Assembly (NCBI RefSeq): GCF_025751495.1
Contig: NZ_JAOWKZ010000003.1
Location: 372,001 to 436,000, forward strand
Source: Albidovulum litorale
GTDB lineage: Bacteria; Pseudomonadota; Alphaproteobacteria; Rhodobacterales; Rhodobacteraceae
Reading direction: 5' to 3'
Length of the DNA stretch: 64,000 nt
Below the pieces are notes generated by a model. The model was not told where the DNA came from, made no database searches, and worked only from the letters and a program-made list of their open reading frames with translations. Positions 46,566 to 55,065 of the stretch are shown piece by piece. Made by a program: the position numbers and the translations under genes. Position 1 is the first letter of the stretch; every line of letters begins with the position of its first letter.

Positions 46566-47861
46566 ATGGACAAGATGATCAAGAACGCGACACTAAGCTT
46601 CAACGGAAAAACGATCGACCTGCCCATCCTGCAACCGACCGTGGGCCCCGAGGTCATCGACATCCGCAAGCTCTACGGTCAGGGCGATGTTTTCACCTAC
46701 GACCCGGGCTTTACCTCGACCGCTGCCTGCGACAGCGCCATCACCTATATCGACGGTGACAAGGGCGAACTGCTCTATCGCGGCTACCCGATCGAACAAC
46801 TGGCCGAGAAATCGCATTTCCTCGAAGTCTGCTACCTGCTCCTCTACGGTGAACTGCCTGACGAAGGTCAGATGAAGGACTTCGAAGCGCGGGTCACGAA
46901 CCACACGATGGTGCATGAGCAGATGCACTATTTCTTCCGCGGGTTCCGCCGCGACAGCCATCCGATGGCGACCATGGTCGGTGTCGTCGGCGCGATGTCG
47001 GCCTTCTATCACGACAGTACCGATATCAACGATCCCTGGCAGCGTGAGGTCGCCGCGATCCGCATGATCGCAAAACTGCCGACGATCGCTGCGATGGCTT
47101 ACAAGTATTCGCTGGGTCAGCCGTTCGTCTATCCGAAGAACGCGCTCGATTATCCGTCGAACTTCCTCCACATGTGCTTTGCCGTTCCGTGCGAGGACTA
47201 TGTCGTCAACCCGATCCTGTCGAAGGCGATGGACCGGATCATGATGCTGCATGCCGACCACGAACAGAACGCCTCGACCTCGACCGTGCGGCTGGCGGGC
47301 TCCTCAGGCGCCAACCCCTTCGCCTGCATCGCCGCTGGTATCGCCTGTCTCTGGGGTCCCGCCCATGGCGGCGCCAACCAGGCCTGCCTCGAGATGCTGC
47401 GCGAGATCGGCACGGTCGAGAACATCCCCGACGCGATCCGCCGGGCAAAGGACAAGTCCGATCCGTTCCGCCTGATGGGCTTCGGTCACCGGGTGTACAA
47501 GAACTTCGACCCGCGCGCGAAGGTGATGAAGGAAAGTGCCGACGAGGTGCTGGACCTTCTCGGCATCCACGACAACGAAACGCTGAAGGTCGCCAAGGAG
47601 CTGGAGCGGATCGCGCTTGAGGACGAGTATTTCGTCGAGAAGAAGCTTTACCCGAACGTCGACTTCTATTCGGGCATCATCCTCGAGGCGATGGGCTTCC
47701 CGACCTCAATGTTCACGCCGATCTTCGCGGTCAGCCGCACGGTTGGCTGGATTTCGCAGTGGAAGGAAATGATCGCCGATCCGACCCAGAAAATCGGCCG
47801 CCCGCGTCAGCTTTATATCGGCCAGACGCGGCGCGATTACACTGACGTGGCCAAGCGCTGA
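46566..47861 (+). CDS. gltA: Citrate synthase (hexameric type)
   Basis: A 431-residue enzyme that condenses acetyl-CoA and oxaloacetate. The first catalytic His is in [20 protein letters not shown], the second in [10 protein letters not shown], and the catalytic Asp follows [13 protein letters not shown]. The length and N-terminal extension are those of Gram-negative, NADH-inhibited type II enzymes. The ribosome site AAAGGGAGCC precedes the ATG. An intrinsic terminator lies 21 bp after the stop. Confidence 0.96.
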   Translation: MDKMIKNATLSFNGKTIDLPILQPTVGPEVIDIRKLYGQGDVFTYDPGFTSTAACDSAITYIDGDKGELLYRGYPIEQLAEKSHFLEVCYLLLYGELPDEGQMKDFEARVTNHTMVHEQMHYFFRGFRRDSHPMATMVGVVGAMSAFYHDSTDINDPWQREVAAIRMIAKLPTIAAMAYKYSLGQPFVYPKNALDYPSNFLHMCFAVPCEDYVVNPILSKAMDRIMMLHADHEQNASTSTVRLAGSSGANPFACIAAGIACLWGPAHGGANQACLEMLREIGTVENIPDAIRRAKDKSDPFRLMGFGHRVYKNFDPRAKVMKESADEVLDLLGIHDNETLKVAKELERIALEDEYFVEKKLYPNVDFYSGIILEAMGFPTSMFTPIFAVSRTVGWISQWKEMIADPTQKIGRPRQLYIGQTRRDYTDVAKR

Positions 47862-47882
47862 TCACAGGTGAACGATTGGAAA

Positions 47883-47909
47883 GGCCGCCTCGAAAGAGGC
47901 GGCCTTTTT
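47883..47909 (+). terminator. Intrinsic terminator of gltA
   Basis: GGCCGCCTC pairs with GAGGCGGCC around a GAAA tetraloop, followed by TTTTTA. It is the clearest factor-independent terminator of a protein gene in the window. Confidence 0.9.
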
Positions 47910-47961
47910 ATTCTTTCAAACATTCAAGTTCTTCCGGAAGGGACGCAAAAGCCCAGGCGCC

Positions 47962-49890
47962 TCACGCCGCCGTCGCATGCTCCTTGGAAATCCGCTCGGC
48001 TTCCTTACCGTAGATCTCTTCGTAGTGGTCAAAGCTCATCTCGTGCCAGGCGGTCCCTTGCGTGGACGAACCGAGCGCCATGGCGAGGTCTTCCTCAGCC
48101 GATGCCGGCAGAAGCGCCCGGAACACGTCCCATCCCCGGTAGTCAGGATCGCCGTCAAAGCCAAGAACCTGCCCCTTCAGCGAAGAGATCAGCGATACCA
48201 TCGCGCCCGAATAGATGGAGGGGACATGGATATCGACCCGCTCGATCGGTTGCAGCAGGACGGGTCCTGCCTTGCCAAGGGCCTCGCGCAAAGCCATGCG
48301 GCCAGCCGTGCGGAAGGCAAAGTCGGAACTGTCGACTGCGTGGTGCTTGCCATCGGTCAATGTCACCGAAACATCGGTGACCGGGAAGCCCAACGGCCCT
48401 TTGTCCAAGGCCTCGCGTGCACCTTCCTCAACCGCCGGGATGTAGTTTTTGGGCACGGCACCGCCCTTGACCACCTCGTCGAAGAGGAACCCCTCGCCCC
48501 GCGCTGATGGTTTGACAATGACCGCGACATCGGCGAACTGGCCTGCCCCCCCTGACTGCTTTCGGTGGCGGTAATGTTCATCGACCTGAGACGATATCGT
48601 CTCCAGGTAGCGCGGGTCGGGCACATGGGTTGTGACCTCAACCCCGAAATCATCGGCTAGAGTCGCGAGTGTCTGACGCTCATGCATCACGCCCTGCAAC
48701 TTCAACAGTGCATGGCCCGTAGCTTGATCCTGTTCCAGCCGCAGCATCGGATCGGCCTCGGCCAACCTCGCGAGCGCGGTCGACAGCCGCACCTCGTCGC
48801 GCTCATGCGCGGGCGAAACGAGACGTGCCAAGGCGGGCGGGCAGCCCCTGCCCCAATCCGGCACCGGTGATCCGCTCGATGCGGAAAAGACCTTGCCTGC
48901 ATCGAGCTGGTCGGATTTTACCGAAATCCCGATTTCCCCCACCTCAAGGTGATCGTTGCCTGCCTTACCTCCGATCTCGACAAGTCCGCCAAGACCGCCG
49001 CCGCCAAGCTGCGACCCGACCTTGACGCCTCCCTGCAGAGCCCGAAGCATCACGCATTTGCCAAGGTGCTTGCGGATCTGGGCGTGAAAGCCGATGGCCA
49101 CTGCATCCTTGACGCCCAGCCTATCTTTCAGCGCGGATACGTCCGGCGCCTCGTGCCGGAGCGCCTTCATCAGCCGCAGGATGCCGTTCTTGTGGCTGGC
49201 AGCCCCCAGAAAGGTTGGGACGACATCGCGGTGCTGGGTTTCGCGCTTCGCGATCTCGAACAAAGCGCCGGTTGCTGGCTCATGATCCTCGATCAATTCC
49301 TCCAGAAGCTTGTCGTCATAATCCGACATCTGTTCCAGAAGCTCGGCGCGCGCCTCGTGCTCCCGGTCGGCCTCGCCCTTCGGCATCTCCACAAGCTGCG
49401 ACGGCTGTCCTTCACGGTAACGCCATGCGCGTTCGGAAATCAGATCGATGGCACCCACAACTTCGCCGCCCTCGCGGATCGGGATCTGACGCAGGACGAC
49501 GGAATGGCCGGTATAGGCCTGAAGCGCCGCGACGATGTCGCGCACCCGGCCCTTCGGCGCATCCATCTTGTTGATGAAGATGAAGGAGGGGACATTCGCC
49601 GCCTCGGCTGCCCTGATCCAGGGTGCTGCGAGCACAGCCTCATCTGGATCGGGTGCCACGCAGATCACAGCCGCATCGGCCGCGAGCAAAGCCGCGCCTC
49701 CCATGCGGGCGAATTCCGGCCCACCCGCAACATCGATGGCGCACCAATCCTCCCCCATGAAGCCAAAGCGGGTCAGCGTCAGGTGACCGGCCGTCTCGGA
49801 CCGGGGATGAGCGTCCTCAAGCGCCGCCAGCGCCCCGACAAGCTCCGTCTTCCCCGATTGAGACGGCCCCAATACCGTGAAACAGCGCAT
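47962..49890 (-). CDS. EF-G-like translational GTPase with degenerate G3 motif
   Basis: A 642-residue protein with EF-G domain order but shorter than EF-G (~700). The P-loop is GPSQSGKT and the G4 motif is NKMD. However, the G3 motif reads DVAGGPEF instead of DTPGHVDF: the catalytic His is replaced by Gly and the switch I region is nearly absent. Domains II-V remain (GGAVPKNYIPAVEEGAREAL and the C-terminal SSLKGQVLGF). The conserved P-loop suggests GTP binding, but hydrolysis is doubtful. This resembles the FusA2-like proteins of Rhodobacterales, whose role is unknown. The next gene upstream is an enoyl-CoA hydratase gene. Confidence 0.85.
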   Translation of the reverse strand: MRCFTVLGPSQSGKTELVGALAALEDAHPRSETAGHLTLTRFGFMGEDWCAIDVAGGPEFARMGGAALLAADAAVICVAPDPDEAVLAAPWIRAAEAANVPSFIFINKMDAPKGRVRDIVAALQAYTGHSVVLRQIPIREGGEVVGAIDLISERAWRYREGQPSQLVEMPKGEADREHEARAELLEQMSDYDDKLLEELIEDHEPATGALFEIAKRETQHRDVVPTFLGAASHKNGILRLMKALRHEAPDVSALKDRLGVKDAVAIGFHAQIRKHLGKCVMLRALQGGVKVGSQLGGGGLGGLVEIGGKAGNDHLEVGEIGISVKSDQLDAGKVFSASSGSPVPDWGRGCPPALARLVSPAHERDEVRLSTALARLAEADPMLRLEQDQATGHALLKLQGVMHERQTLATLADDFGVEVTTHVPDPRYLETISSQVDEHYRHRKQSGGAGQFADVAVIVKPSARGEGFLFDEVVKGGAVPKNYIPAVEEGAREALDKGPLGFPVTDVSVTLTDGKHHAVDSSDFAFRTAGRMALREALGKAGPVLLQPIERVDIHVPSIYSGAMVSLISSLKGQVLGFDGDPDYRGWDVFRALLPASAEEDLAMALGSSTQGTAWHEMSFDHYEEIYGKEAERISKEHATAA

Positions 49891-50018
49891 GGATTTCCCC
49901 CTGTCGGCACGTCAGGCGAGCGCTTTTGGTGGCTGGCCCCCGTGCCTTCCGGGCCATGCGCCCTTTTGGCTTAACTCTCGGCTGCGAAGCGCCTTTGGTC
50001 AAGGATGGAAAGGATCGT

Positions 50019-50054
50019 CTCCTTCATCTTGGGCGAAATACATCCGCCGGAGGC
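50019..50054 (-). repeat. Copy 5 of the GGAGTATTTT repeat, minus strand
   Basis: On the minus strand it reads GCCTCCGGCGGATGTATTTC plus a CAAGATGAAGGAG tail, almost the same as copy 1 in its first half. It lies between the enoyl-CoA hydratase stop and the EF-G-like gene start. The 240-bp gap around it holds no other clear feature. Confidence 0.55.
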
Positions 50055-50130
50055 AATCCCGAAGCGCCGGGTTGTGGCCGGGCAGTGAGCTATGTCATGG
50101 CGCGTGAACCGCACCTTATAACGATTAAAG

Positions 50131-50904
50131 CTAGCGGCCCTGAAACCGCGCGGGACGTTTTTCCAGAAAGGCATCAACACCTTCACGGAAATCTGCGGTC
50201 CGTCCGCATTCGCCCTGCAACCGCGCCTCTAGCGCCAACTGCGCCTCGATATCGTTCGACAAGGACGCCCGCACCGCCTGTTTCACCCTTGCATAGGCCG
50301 CCGTCGGCCCCTTCGCCAGCTGCGCCGCCCGCGCCCGCCAATACGCGTCGAAAGCATCGTCGGCAACCGCTTCCCAGATCATGCCCCAGTCGGCGGCCTG
50401 CCGTGCCGTCACCTTGTCGGCAAACAACGCCGCCCCCATCGCCTTGGCCATCCCCATGGCGCGCGGCAGCACAAAGGTGCCGCCCGCGTCGGGGATCAGC
50501 CCGATCCGGGTGAAGGCCTGAATGAAACTCGCACTTTCTGATGCGATCACCACATCGGCGGCCAGCGCCAGATTGGCCCCTGCCCCCGCAGCAGCCCCGT
50601 TCACTGCGGAAATCACCGGCACCTCGGCGGCAAGGATCGCCCGCAGCATCGGTTCGTATTCCTCGGCGAGAGTCTTTGAGAGGTCGAAATCGCCATCAAC
50701 CCGGTCGCTCAGATCCTGCCCCGAACAAAAGGCGCGCCCCGTGCCGGTCAGCACGATCACCCGCGCCGATGCGGCAGCGTTCGTCACCGCGGCTGTGATC
50801 TCTGCCCGCATCTTCGTATTGAGTGCATTCATCACTGCGGGCCGATTGAGCGTGATGACGGCAACCCCGTCCGCCTCATCAAACAGGATCGTCTCATACG
50901 TCAT
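50131..50904 (-). CDS. Enoyl-CoA hydratase/isomerase (PaaG-like)
   Basis: A 257-residue crotonase-fold protein. The CoA-binding oxyanion segment TGTGRAFCSGQDLSDR (near residue 60) and AVNGAAAGAGANLALAADVV (near residue 100) are present. The second acidic residue common to true hydratases is replaced in FTRIGLIPDAGGTFVLPRAM (D rather than E). This pattern fits PaaG-type isomerases of phenylacetate degradation, so enoyl-CoA isomerase activity is as likely as hydration. No other paa genes are nearby. It follows ccmH on the same strand. Confidence 0.85.
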   Translation of the reverse strand: MTYETILFDEADGVAVITLNRPAVMNALNTKMRAEITAAVTNAAASARVIVLTGTGRAFCSGQDLSDRVDGDFDLSKTLAEEYEPMLRAILAAEVPVISAVNGAAAGAGANLALAADVVIASESASFIQAFTRIGLIPDAGGTFVLPRAMGMAKAMGAALFADKVTARQAADWGMIWEAVADDAFDAYWRARAAQLAKGPTAAYARVKQAVRASLSNDIEAQLALEARLQGECGRTADFREGVDAFLEKRPARFQGR

Positions 50905-50975
50905 GCATTTCTCCTCGGAGGCTTTTTACGCCCCAGATTAGCGAGCCCGCCAGAAGGCCAAAGCGAAACCGCACG

Positions 50976-51428
50976 TCACTTTTTCAGGATTTCCTTAAGC
51001 CGCGCCTGCTCGTCAGCGCTGAGTGGCGCAGGAGCGGCGTCAGGCGCCGCTTTGCGCCGACGCAAATAGAGTGCCGCGGAACTCAACGCAACGATAAGCA
51101 TCGCTGGTCCGGCAGTCCAGAGGATCAGGTTTTCGCCAGATGCGGTCGGTTGCAGCAGCACATATTCGCCATATCGGTCGACTAGATAGGCAATGACCTC
51201 GTCATCGCTGTCCCCGGCAACGAGGCGCTCGCGCACCAGAACGCGCAGGTCACGGGCCAGATCGGCATTGGATTCGTCGATATTCTCGTTGCGGCAGACC
51301 AGGCAGCGCAGGCCCTTCGACAATTCGCGCGCCCGCGCCTCCAGCACCGGATCGGCAAGGATCTCATCGGGTTGCACCGCCTGGGCGGGGGCAGCCAGAA
51401 GGCAGAGGGACAGGATCAGCCAGCGCAT
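50976..51428 (-). CDS. ccmH: Cytochrome c maturation thiol-reductase subunit CcmH
   Basis: A 150-residue protein with a signal peptide (MRWLILSLCLLAAPAQA), the apocytochrome-binding LRCLVCRNENIDESNADLAR motif (Cys pair in C-L-V-C) near residue 45, and one C-terminal membrane segment (ILWTAGPAMLIVALSSAALY). It reduces the haem-ligating cysteines of apocytochrome c. It lies 3 bp after ccmF. Only the CcmL-like half of the E. coli protein is present. Confidence 0.94.
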   Translation of the reverse strand: MRWLILSLCLLAAPAQAVQPDEILADPVLEARARELSKGLRCLVCRNENIDESNADLARDLRVLVRERLVAGDSDDEVIAYLVDRYGEYVLLQPTASGENLILWTAGPAMLIVALSSAALYLRRRKAAPDAAPAPLSADEQARLKEILKK

Positions 51429-51431
51429 CGC

Positions 51432-53390
51432 CTATTCCGCCGGTTGGGCCATGGCGGGCGCCTTGCGGGCCCCGGCGGCGACACGGTATCGGCGGTCGGT
51501 CAGGCTCAGGATGCCGCCAAGGGCCATCAGGATCGCACCGCCCCAGATCCAGTTGGCGAAGGGCTTGATATAGGTCCTGACCGCCCAGCCGCCATCATTC
51601 TGCGGATCGCCGATGACGACATAGATGTCGCGCCAGATCCCGTTGGAAATCGCTGCCTCGGTCGTCGGCATCGCGGCGACCGGATAGACCCGTTTCTCGG
51701 GGTGAAGCAGCGCCACCTCCACGCCCTTGCGGCTGACCCGCATCGTCGCGGTGGTCGAGAGGAAGTTCGGCCCCTCGACCTGCTCGACCTTTTCAAGGGC
51801 GATGTCATAGCCCGCGACATCGAATGTCTCGCCGACCTTGGCCACCCGGATATCCTCGACATCCCAGGCCATCAGGCAGGCGATACCGATGAAGACAATG
51901 CCAAGCCCGGAATGGGCGCAGGCCTTGCCCCAGTCCGCGCGCGGCAAGCGCGCCAGACGCCCGCCCTTGCGGCCTGCCCGCTGCCACAGCTCGGCCCCGG
52001 CCCCGGCGATCAGCCAGACACCCAAAGCCACGCCAACCGGTGCCAGAGCGGACCCGCCCGTGGACATCGCAAAAGCCAGCGCCCCAAAGGCAACCGCCAG
52101 TATCATGGCGGGATAAAGCGGTTTCAGGCTGCGCCCGATCCGCGCACGCTTCCACGGCATGATCGCCCCGATGGGCAGGATCACGGCAAGGATGACCATG
52201 AACGGCGTGAAGGCCTGATTGAAGAAGGGCGCGCCGACCGAAAGCTTCCGGTCGAAGGCCAGTTCGGCGATCAGCGGCCAGAGCGTGCCGACGAAGACCA
52301 CAAAGGCCGCCACCGCCAGCAGCACGTTGTTCATCACCAAAGCCGATTCCCGGCTGACCATGGCGAAAACGCCCTTGGCCTCCATCGCGCCTGCCCGCGC
52401 GGCGTAAAGCGTCAGCGCACCGCCGATGAAGACGGCAAGGATCGCGAGGATAAAGATGCCGCGCTCGGGGTCGTTCGCGAAGGCGTGGACGGATGTGATG
52501 ATGCCCGACCGCACGATGAACGTGCCGATCAGCGAGAAGCCGAAGGCGAGGATCGCCAGAAGGATGGTCCAGCTTTTCAACGCCTCGCGCTTTTCCACCA
52601 CGATGGCCGAATGCAGCAGGGCTGCAGCAATCAGCCAGGGCATGAAGGACGCATTTTCGACAGGGTCCCAGAACCAGAATCCGCCCCAGCCAAGCTCGTA
52701 ATAGGCCCACCAGGACCCGAGCGCGATACCGACGGTCAGGAACATCCAGGCCGCTAGCGTCCATGGCCGAACCCAGCGCGCCCATGCGGCGTCGACACGG
52801 CCCTCGATCAGCGCGGCGACGGCGAAGGAGAACGCCATCGAAAGGCCCACATAGCCGAGATAGAGGAACGGCGGATGGAAGGCCAAGCCGGGGTCCTGCA
52901 ACAAGGGGTTCAAGTCCTGCCCGTCGAAGGGCGGCTCGGCCAGACGCAGGAACGGATTCGAGGTAAAGAGGATAAAGGCGAGGAAAGCCACGCCGATCAT
53001 TGCCTGAACGCTCAGCACCCGCGCCTTCAGCCGGTCGGGTAGGCTTTGCCCGAACCAATGCGCCGAAGCTCCGAAGAGTGCCAGAATCAGCACCCAGAGC
53101 AGCATCGAGCCTTCATGGTTCCCCCAGACGCCCGACACCTTGTAGAGCATCGGTTTCAGCGTGTGCGAATTGAGCGTCACCAGCCGCAGCGAAAAGTCGG
53201 AAGTGACAAAGGCATGCGTCAACGCCCCAAAGGAAACCGCAATGCAGAGAAACTGCGCCGACGCCGCAGGCCCCGCCATTGCCATCCAGCCGCGCCAGCC
53301 CTTATGCGCGCCGACAAGCGGCACCACCGCCTGAAGCGTGGCGATCATGAGGGCGAGGATAAGGGTGAAATGGCCAAGCTCTGCGATCAT
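51432..53390 (-). CDS. ccmF: Haem lyase CcmF
   Basis: A 652-residue polytopic protein that attaches haem to apocytochrome c. It has the WGNHEGSMLLW segment near residue 95 and the haem-handling WWD domain, seen as WWAYYELGWGGFWFWDPVEN (residues ~220-240). The start at 53390 gives the normal family length. It is preceded by the holin gene rather than a ccm gene, and is followed by ccmH 3 bp later. The endolysin and holin genes interrupt the ccmE-ccmF order. Confidence 0.95.
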   Translation of the reverse strand: MIAELGHFTLILALMIATLQAVVPLVGAHKGWRGWMAMAGPAASAQFLCIAVSFGALTHAFVTSDFSLRLVTLNSHTLKPMLYKVSGVWGNHEGSMLLWVLILALFGASAHWFGQSLPDRLKARVLSVQAMIGVAFLAFILFTSNPFLRLAEPPFDGQDLNPLLQDPGLAFHPPFLYLGYVGLSMAFSFAVAALIEGRVDAAWARWVRPWTLAAWMFLTVGIALGSWWAYYELGWGGFWFWDPVENASFMPWLIAAALLHSAIVVEKREALKSWTILLAILAFGFSLIGTFIVRSGIITSVHAFANDPERGIFILAILAVFIGGALTLYAARAGAMEAKGVFAMVSRESALVMNNVLLAVAAFVVFVGTLWPLIAELAFDRKLSVGAPFFNQAFTPFMVILAVILPIGAIMPWKRARIGRSLKPLYPAMILAVAFGALAFAMSTGGSALAPVGVALGVWLIAGAGAELWQRAGRKGGRLARLPRADWGKACAHSGLGIVFIGIACLMAWDVEDIRVAKVGETFDVAGYDIALEKVEQVEGPNFLSTTATMRVSRKGVEVALLHPEKRVYPVAAMPTTEAAISNGIWRDIYVVIGDPQNDGGWAVRTYIKPFANWIWGGAILMALGGILSLTDRRYRVAAGARKAPAMAQPAE

Positions 53391-53462
53391 GCCGCGGAGC
53401 ATAGAGCGTTGCGCGGGCGCCGCCAATGGGCTGCGATTCAATGTCGCGGGAGGCGTGTCGGA

Positions 53463-53954
53463 TCAGCGGTCGACGCGCTGCCGCCATTCGCGGAGCGCTA
53501 CGTTGTCGTCGTCTTGCGATGTCGCCGCCGAGGCGACCGGAAGCGGCGCGACCTGTGTCCTTGTGCGGAAATAATGCGCCTCACGCGCGCCGAAATAGAA
53601 ACCGACGATAGCGGCGAGAAGCCACCACAAGGGTTCGGGCACGTAGTTCAGCCCCACCATGCGTCGGGTGAAGCTATCCGGGTCGACCATCGCGTAAACG
53701 AAAAGCCCAAGTGTACCCAAGGCCAGCATCGGCCGTGGCAGGCGGTTCAGCGCATTGACGAAACGGTCGAAGATGCCGTCCCCAACATATTGAAACTCAG
53801 TCCCGTATTCGCCAAGCGCGGCCATGTAGGCGTCATGCGCGGCCTGCATCTTTTTTGTGGCATTGGGGCGAAAGACCTCCGCCACGCCGGTTGCGGCCTG
53901 CCCCAGCGCCGTGGTGGCGGAGGGATCGCCGAGTATGCGTCCGATCAGGCCCAT
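53463..53954 (-). CDS. GTA-type 3TM holin
   Basis: A 163-residue protein. It starts MGLIGRILGDPSATTALGQA and has two to three hydrophobic segments (PMLALGTLGLFVYAM and PLWWLLAAIVGFYFGARE), as in the GTA_holin_3TM family named for the Rhodobacter capsulatus gene transfer agent. It forms the membrane pore that releases the endolysin. It overlaps the endolysin gene by 10 bp and lies 72 bp before ccmF. The start at 53954 is chosen by the conserved family N-terminus. Confidence 0.8.
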   Translation of the reverse strand: MGLIGRILGDPSATTALGQAATGVAEVFRPNATKKMQAAHDAYMAALGEYGTEFQYVGDGIFDRFVNALNRLPRPMLALGTLGLFVYAMVDPDSFTRRMVGLNYVPEPLWWLLAAIVGFYFGAREAHYFRTRTQVAPLPVASAATSQDDDNVALREWRQRVDR

Positions 53955-54556
53955 GTCGCGGTCCTTGTCCGGTGTTCGGCCTCGGTCAGGTGGAAGCGCG
54001 GAGAGATGAACTCCTCGGCGCGTGCGATCCAACCGCCCTTGCCGCCATCGCGGCGGCGCGCATATTTGCGGCTGGAGGGGCGGGCATCGGCAAGCGCGTA
54101 ATAGTAGTTGCGCCGGGCGATGCCATAGGCATCGGCGACAAGCTCGGGCCGGTCCCCGCAGACCTTGTGGGCGGCGGCGATGCTGATGGGGCCGAGCGCG
54201 CCATCGACGGTCAGGACGTGGCCCATCTCGTTCAGGAGGCGTTGCAACACCTTCACGGCGTTGGAGCCCGCGTTGACATACATGTCGAAGACCGAAGGTT
54301 GCAGTGCCTCCGGCAATTCGGCGATGCGCGGGCGGCGGTAATAGTGGTCAACGAAAATCCCGACCGCCTGATCGCGTGTCAGACGGCGCACATCGGCACC
54401 CGTCACCTTGCCGTCGCCGTTCAGGTCGATCCCGAGGCGCCGCATCGTGTGGATGGTGACGCCGTGATTGGTCGCGCCGCCGGGATCGTCGGGGTCGTTC
54501 ACATAGCCGCCCTCGCGGGCGACGATGGCTTTGGCGATGTCTGTGACTGTCTGCAT
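53945..54556 (-). CDS. GH108-type endolysin (lysozyme)
   Basis: A 203-residue peptidoglycan hydrolase. The catalytic glutamate is in IVAREGGYVNDPDDPGGATN (residues ~10-30), typical of GH108 lysozymes. DLNGDGKVTGADVRRLT is an EF-hand-like loop. The C-terminal part has a PG-binding region (VDGALGPISIAAAH). It pairs with the holin gene (10-bp overlap). In R. capsulatus such a pair lyses cells to release GTA particles. The ATG at 54556 follows an A/G-rich ribosome site placed at the base of a perfect hairpin (54563-54583). No signal sequence is seen, so export depends on the holin. Confidence 0.82.
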   Translation of the reverse strand: MQTVTDIAKAIVAREGGYVNDPDDPGGATNHGVTIHTMRRLGIDLNGDGKVTGADVRRLTRDQAVGIFVDHYYRRPRIAELPEALQPSVFDMYVNAGSNAVKVLQRLLNEMGHVLTVDGALGPISIAAAHKVCGDRPELVADAYGIARRNYYYALADARPSSRKYARRRDGGKGGWIARAEEFISPRFHLTEAEHRTRTATWA

Positions 54557-54562
54557 GAGCCT

Positions 54563-54583
54563 TTTCCCTTCACTGAAGGGAAA
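54563..54583 (-). promoter_or_regulatory. Hairpin covering the endolysin ribosome-binding region
   Basis: A 9-bp perfect stem, TTTCCCTTC with GAAGGGAAA around a 3-base loop, lies between ccmE and the endolysin gene. On the minus strand the second arm (GAAGGGAAA) directly precedes AGGCTC-ATG. It could hide the ribosome site and hold back lysis, or reduce read-through from ccmE. Confidence 0.5.
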
Positions 54584-54599
54584 GGCTCGGGCCGAAAGG

Positions 54600-55058
54600 T
54601 TAATTCGTCGCTGCGGCAGCGTCCGGTTCGACATACACGCCCTGTTCCTTCAAGGCATCGATCACTTCCTTCGGCATGTAGGTCTCGTCGTGCTTGGCAA
54701 GTATCTCGGTCGCCTCGAACGTACCATCGATCAGCTTTCCCGTGGCGACGACGCCTTCGTTTTCGCCAAAAAGATCGGGGAGGACACCTTCGTATCTCAC
54801 GGGGATCGCCGCACCGCCATCGGTGACGCTGAAGGTGATCGCCGCCCCCTGACCACGCACAAGGCTGCCCTCTTCCACCAGCCCGCCGATGCGGAAGGTC
54901 TCATTCGGTCCCGGCGCCTTCTCGGCGACTTCGGTGGGCGAGCGGAAATACTGCAGCGCATCGGGCGCGGCATAGTAGAAGGCCGCGAAACTCGTCACCA
55001 TCGCCACGGCGGCCAGAACGATAATCTGAATGCGGCGCTGTTTCTTCAGTCCCTTCAT
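54600..55058 (-). CDS. ccmE: Haem chaperone CcmE
   Basis: A 152-residue periplasmic haem chaperone. It has an N-terminal membrane anchor (IIVLAAVAMVTSFAAFYYAA), the core FRIGGLVEEGSLVRG and the haem-binding His in ILAKHDETYMPKEV near residue 124. It lies 7 bp after argC and passes haem to CcmF, which is encoded two genes further along beyond the lysis pair. Confidence 0.95.
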   Translation of the reverse strand: MKGLKKQRRIQIIVLAAVAMVTSFAAFYYAAPDALQYFRSPTEVAEKAPGPNETFRIGGLVEEGSLVRGQGAAITFSVTDGGAAIPVRYEGVLPDLFGENEGVVATGKLIDGTFEATEILAKHDETYMPKEVIDALKEQGVYVEPDAAAATN

Positions 55059-55065
55059 CTGATCC

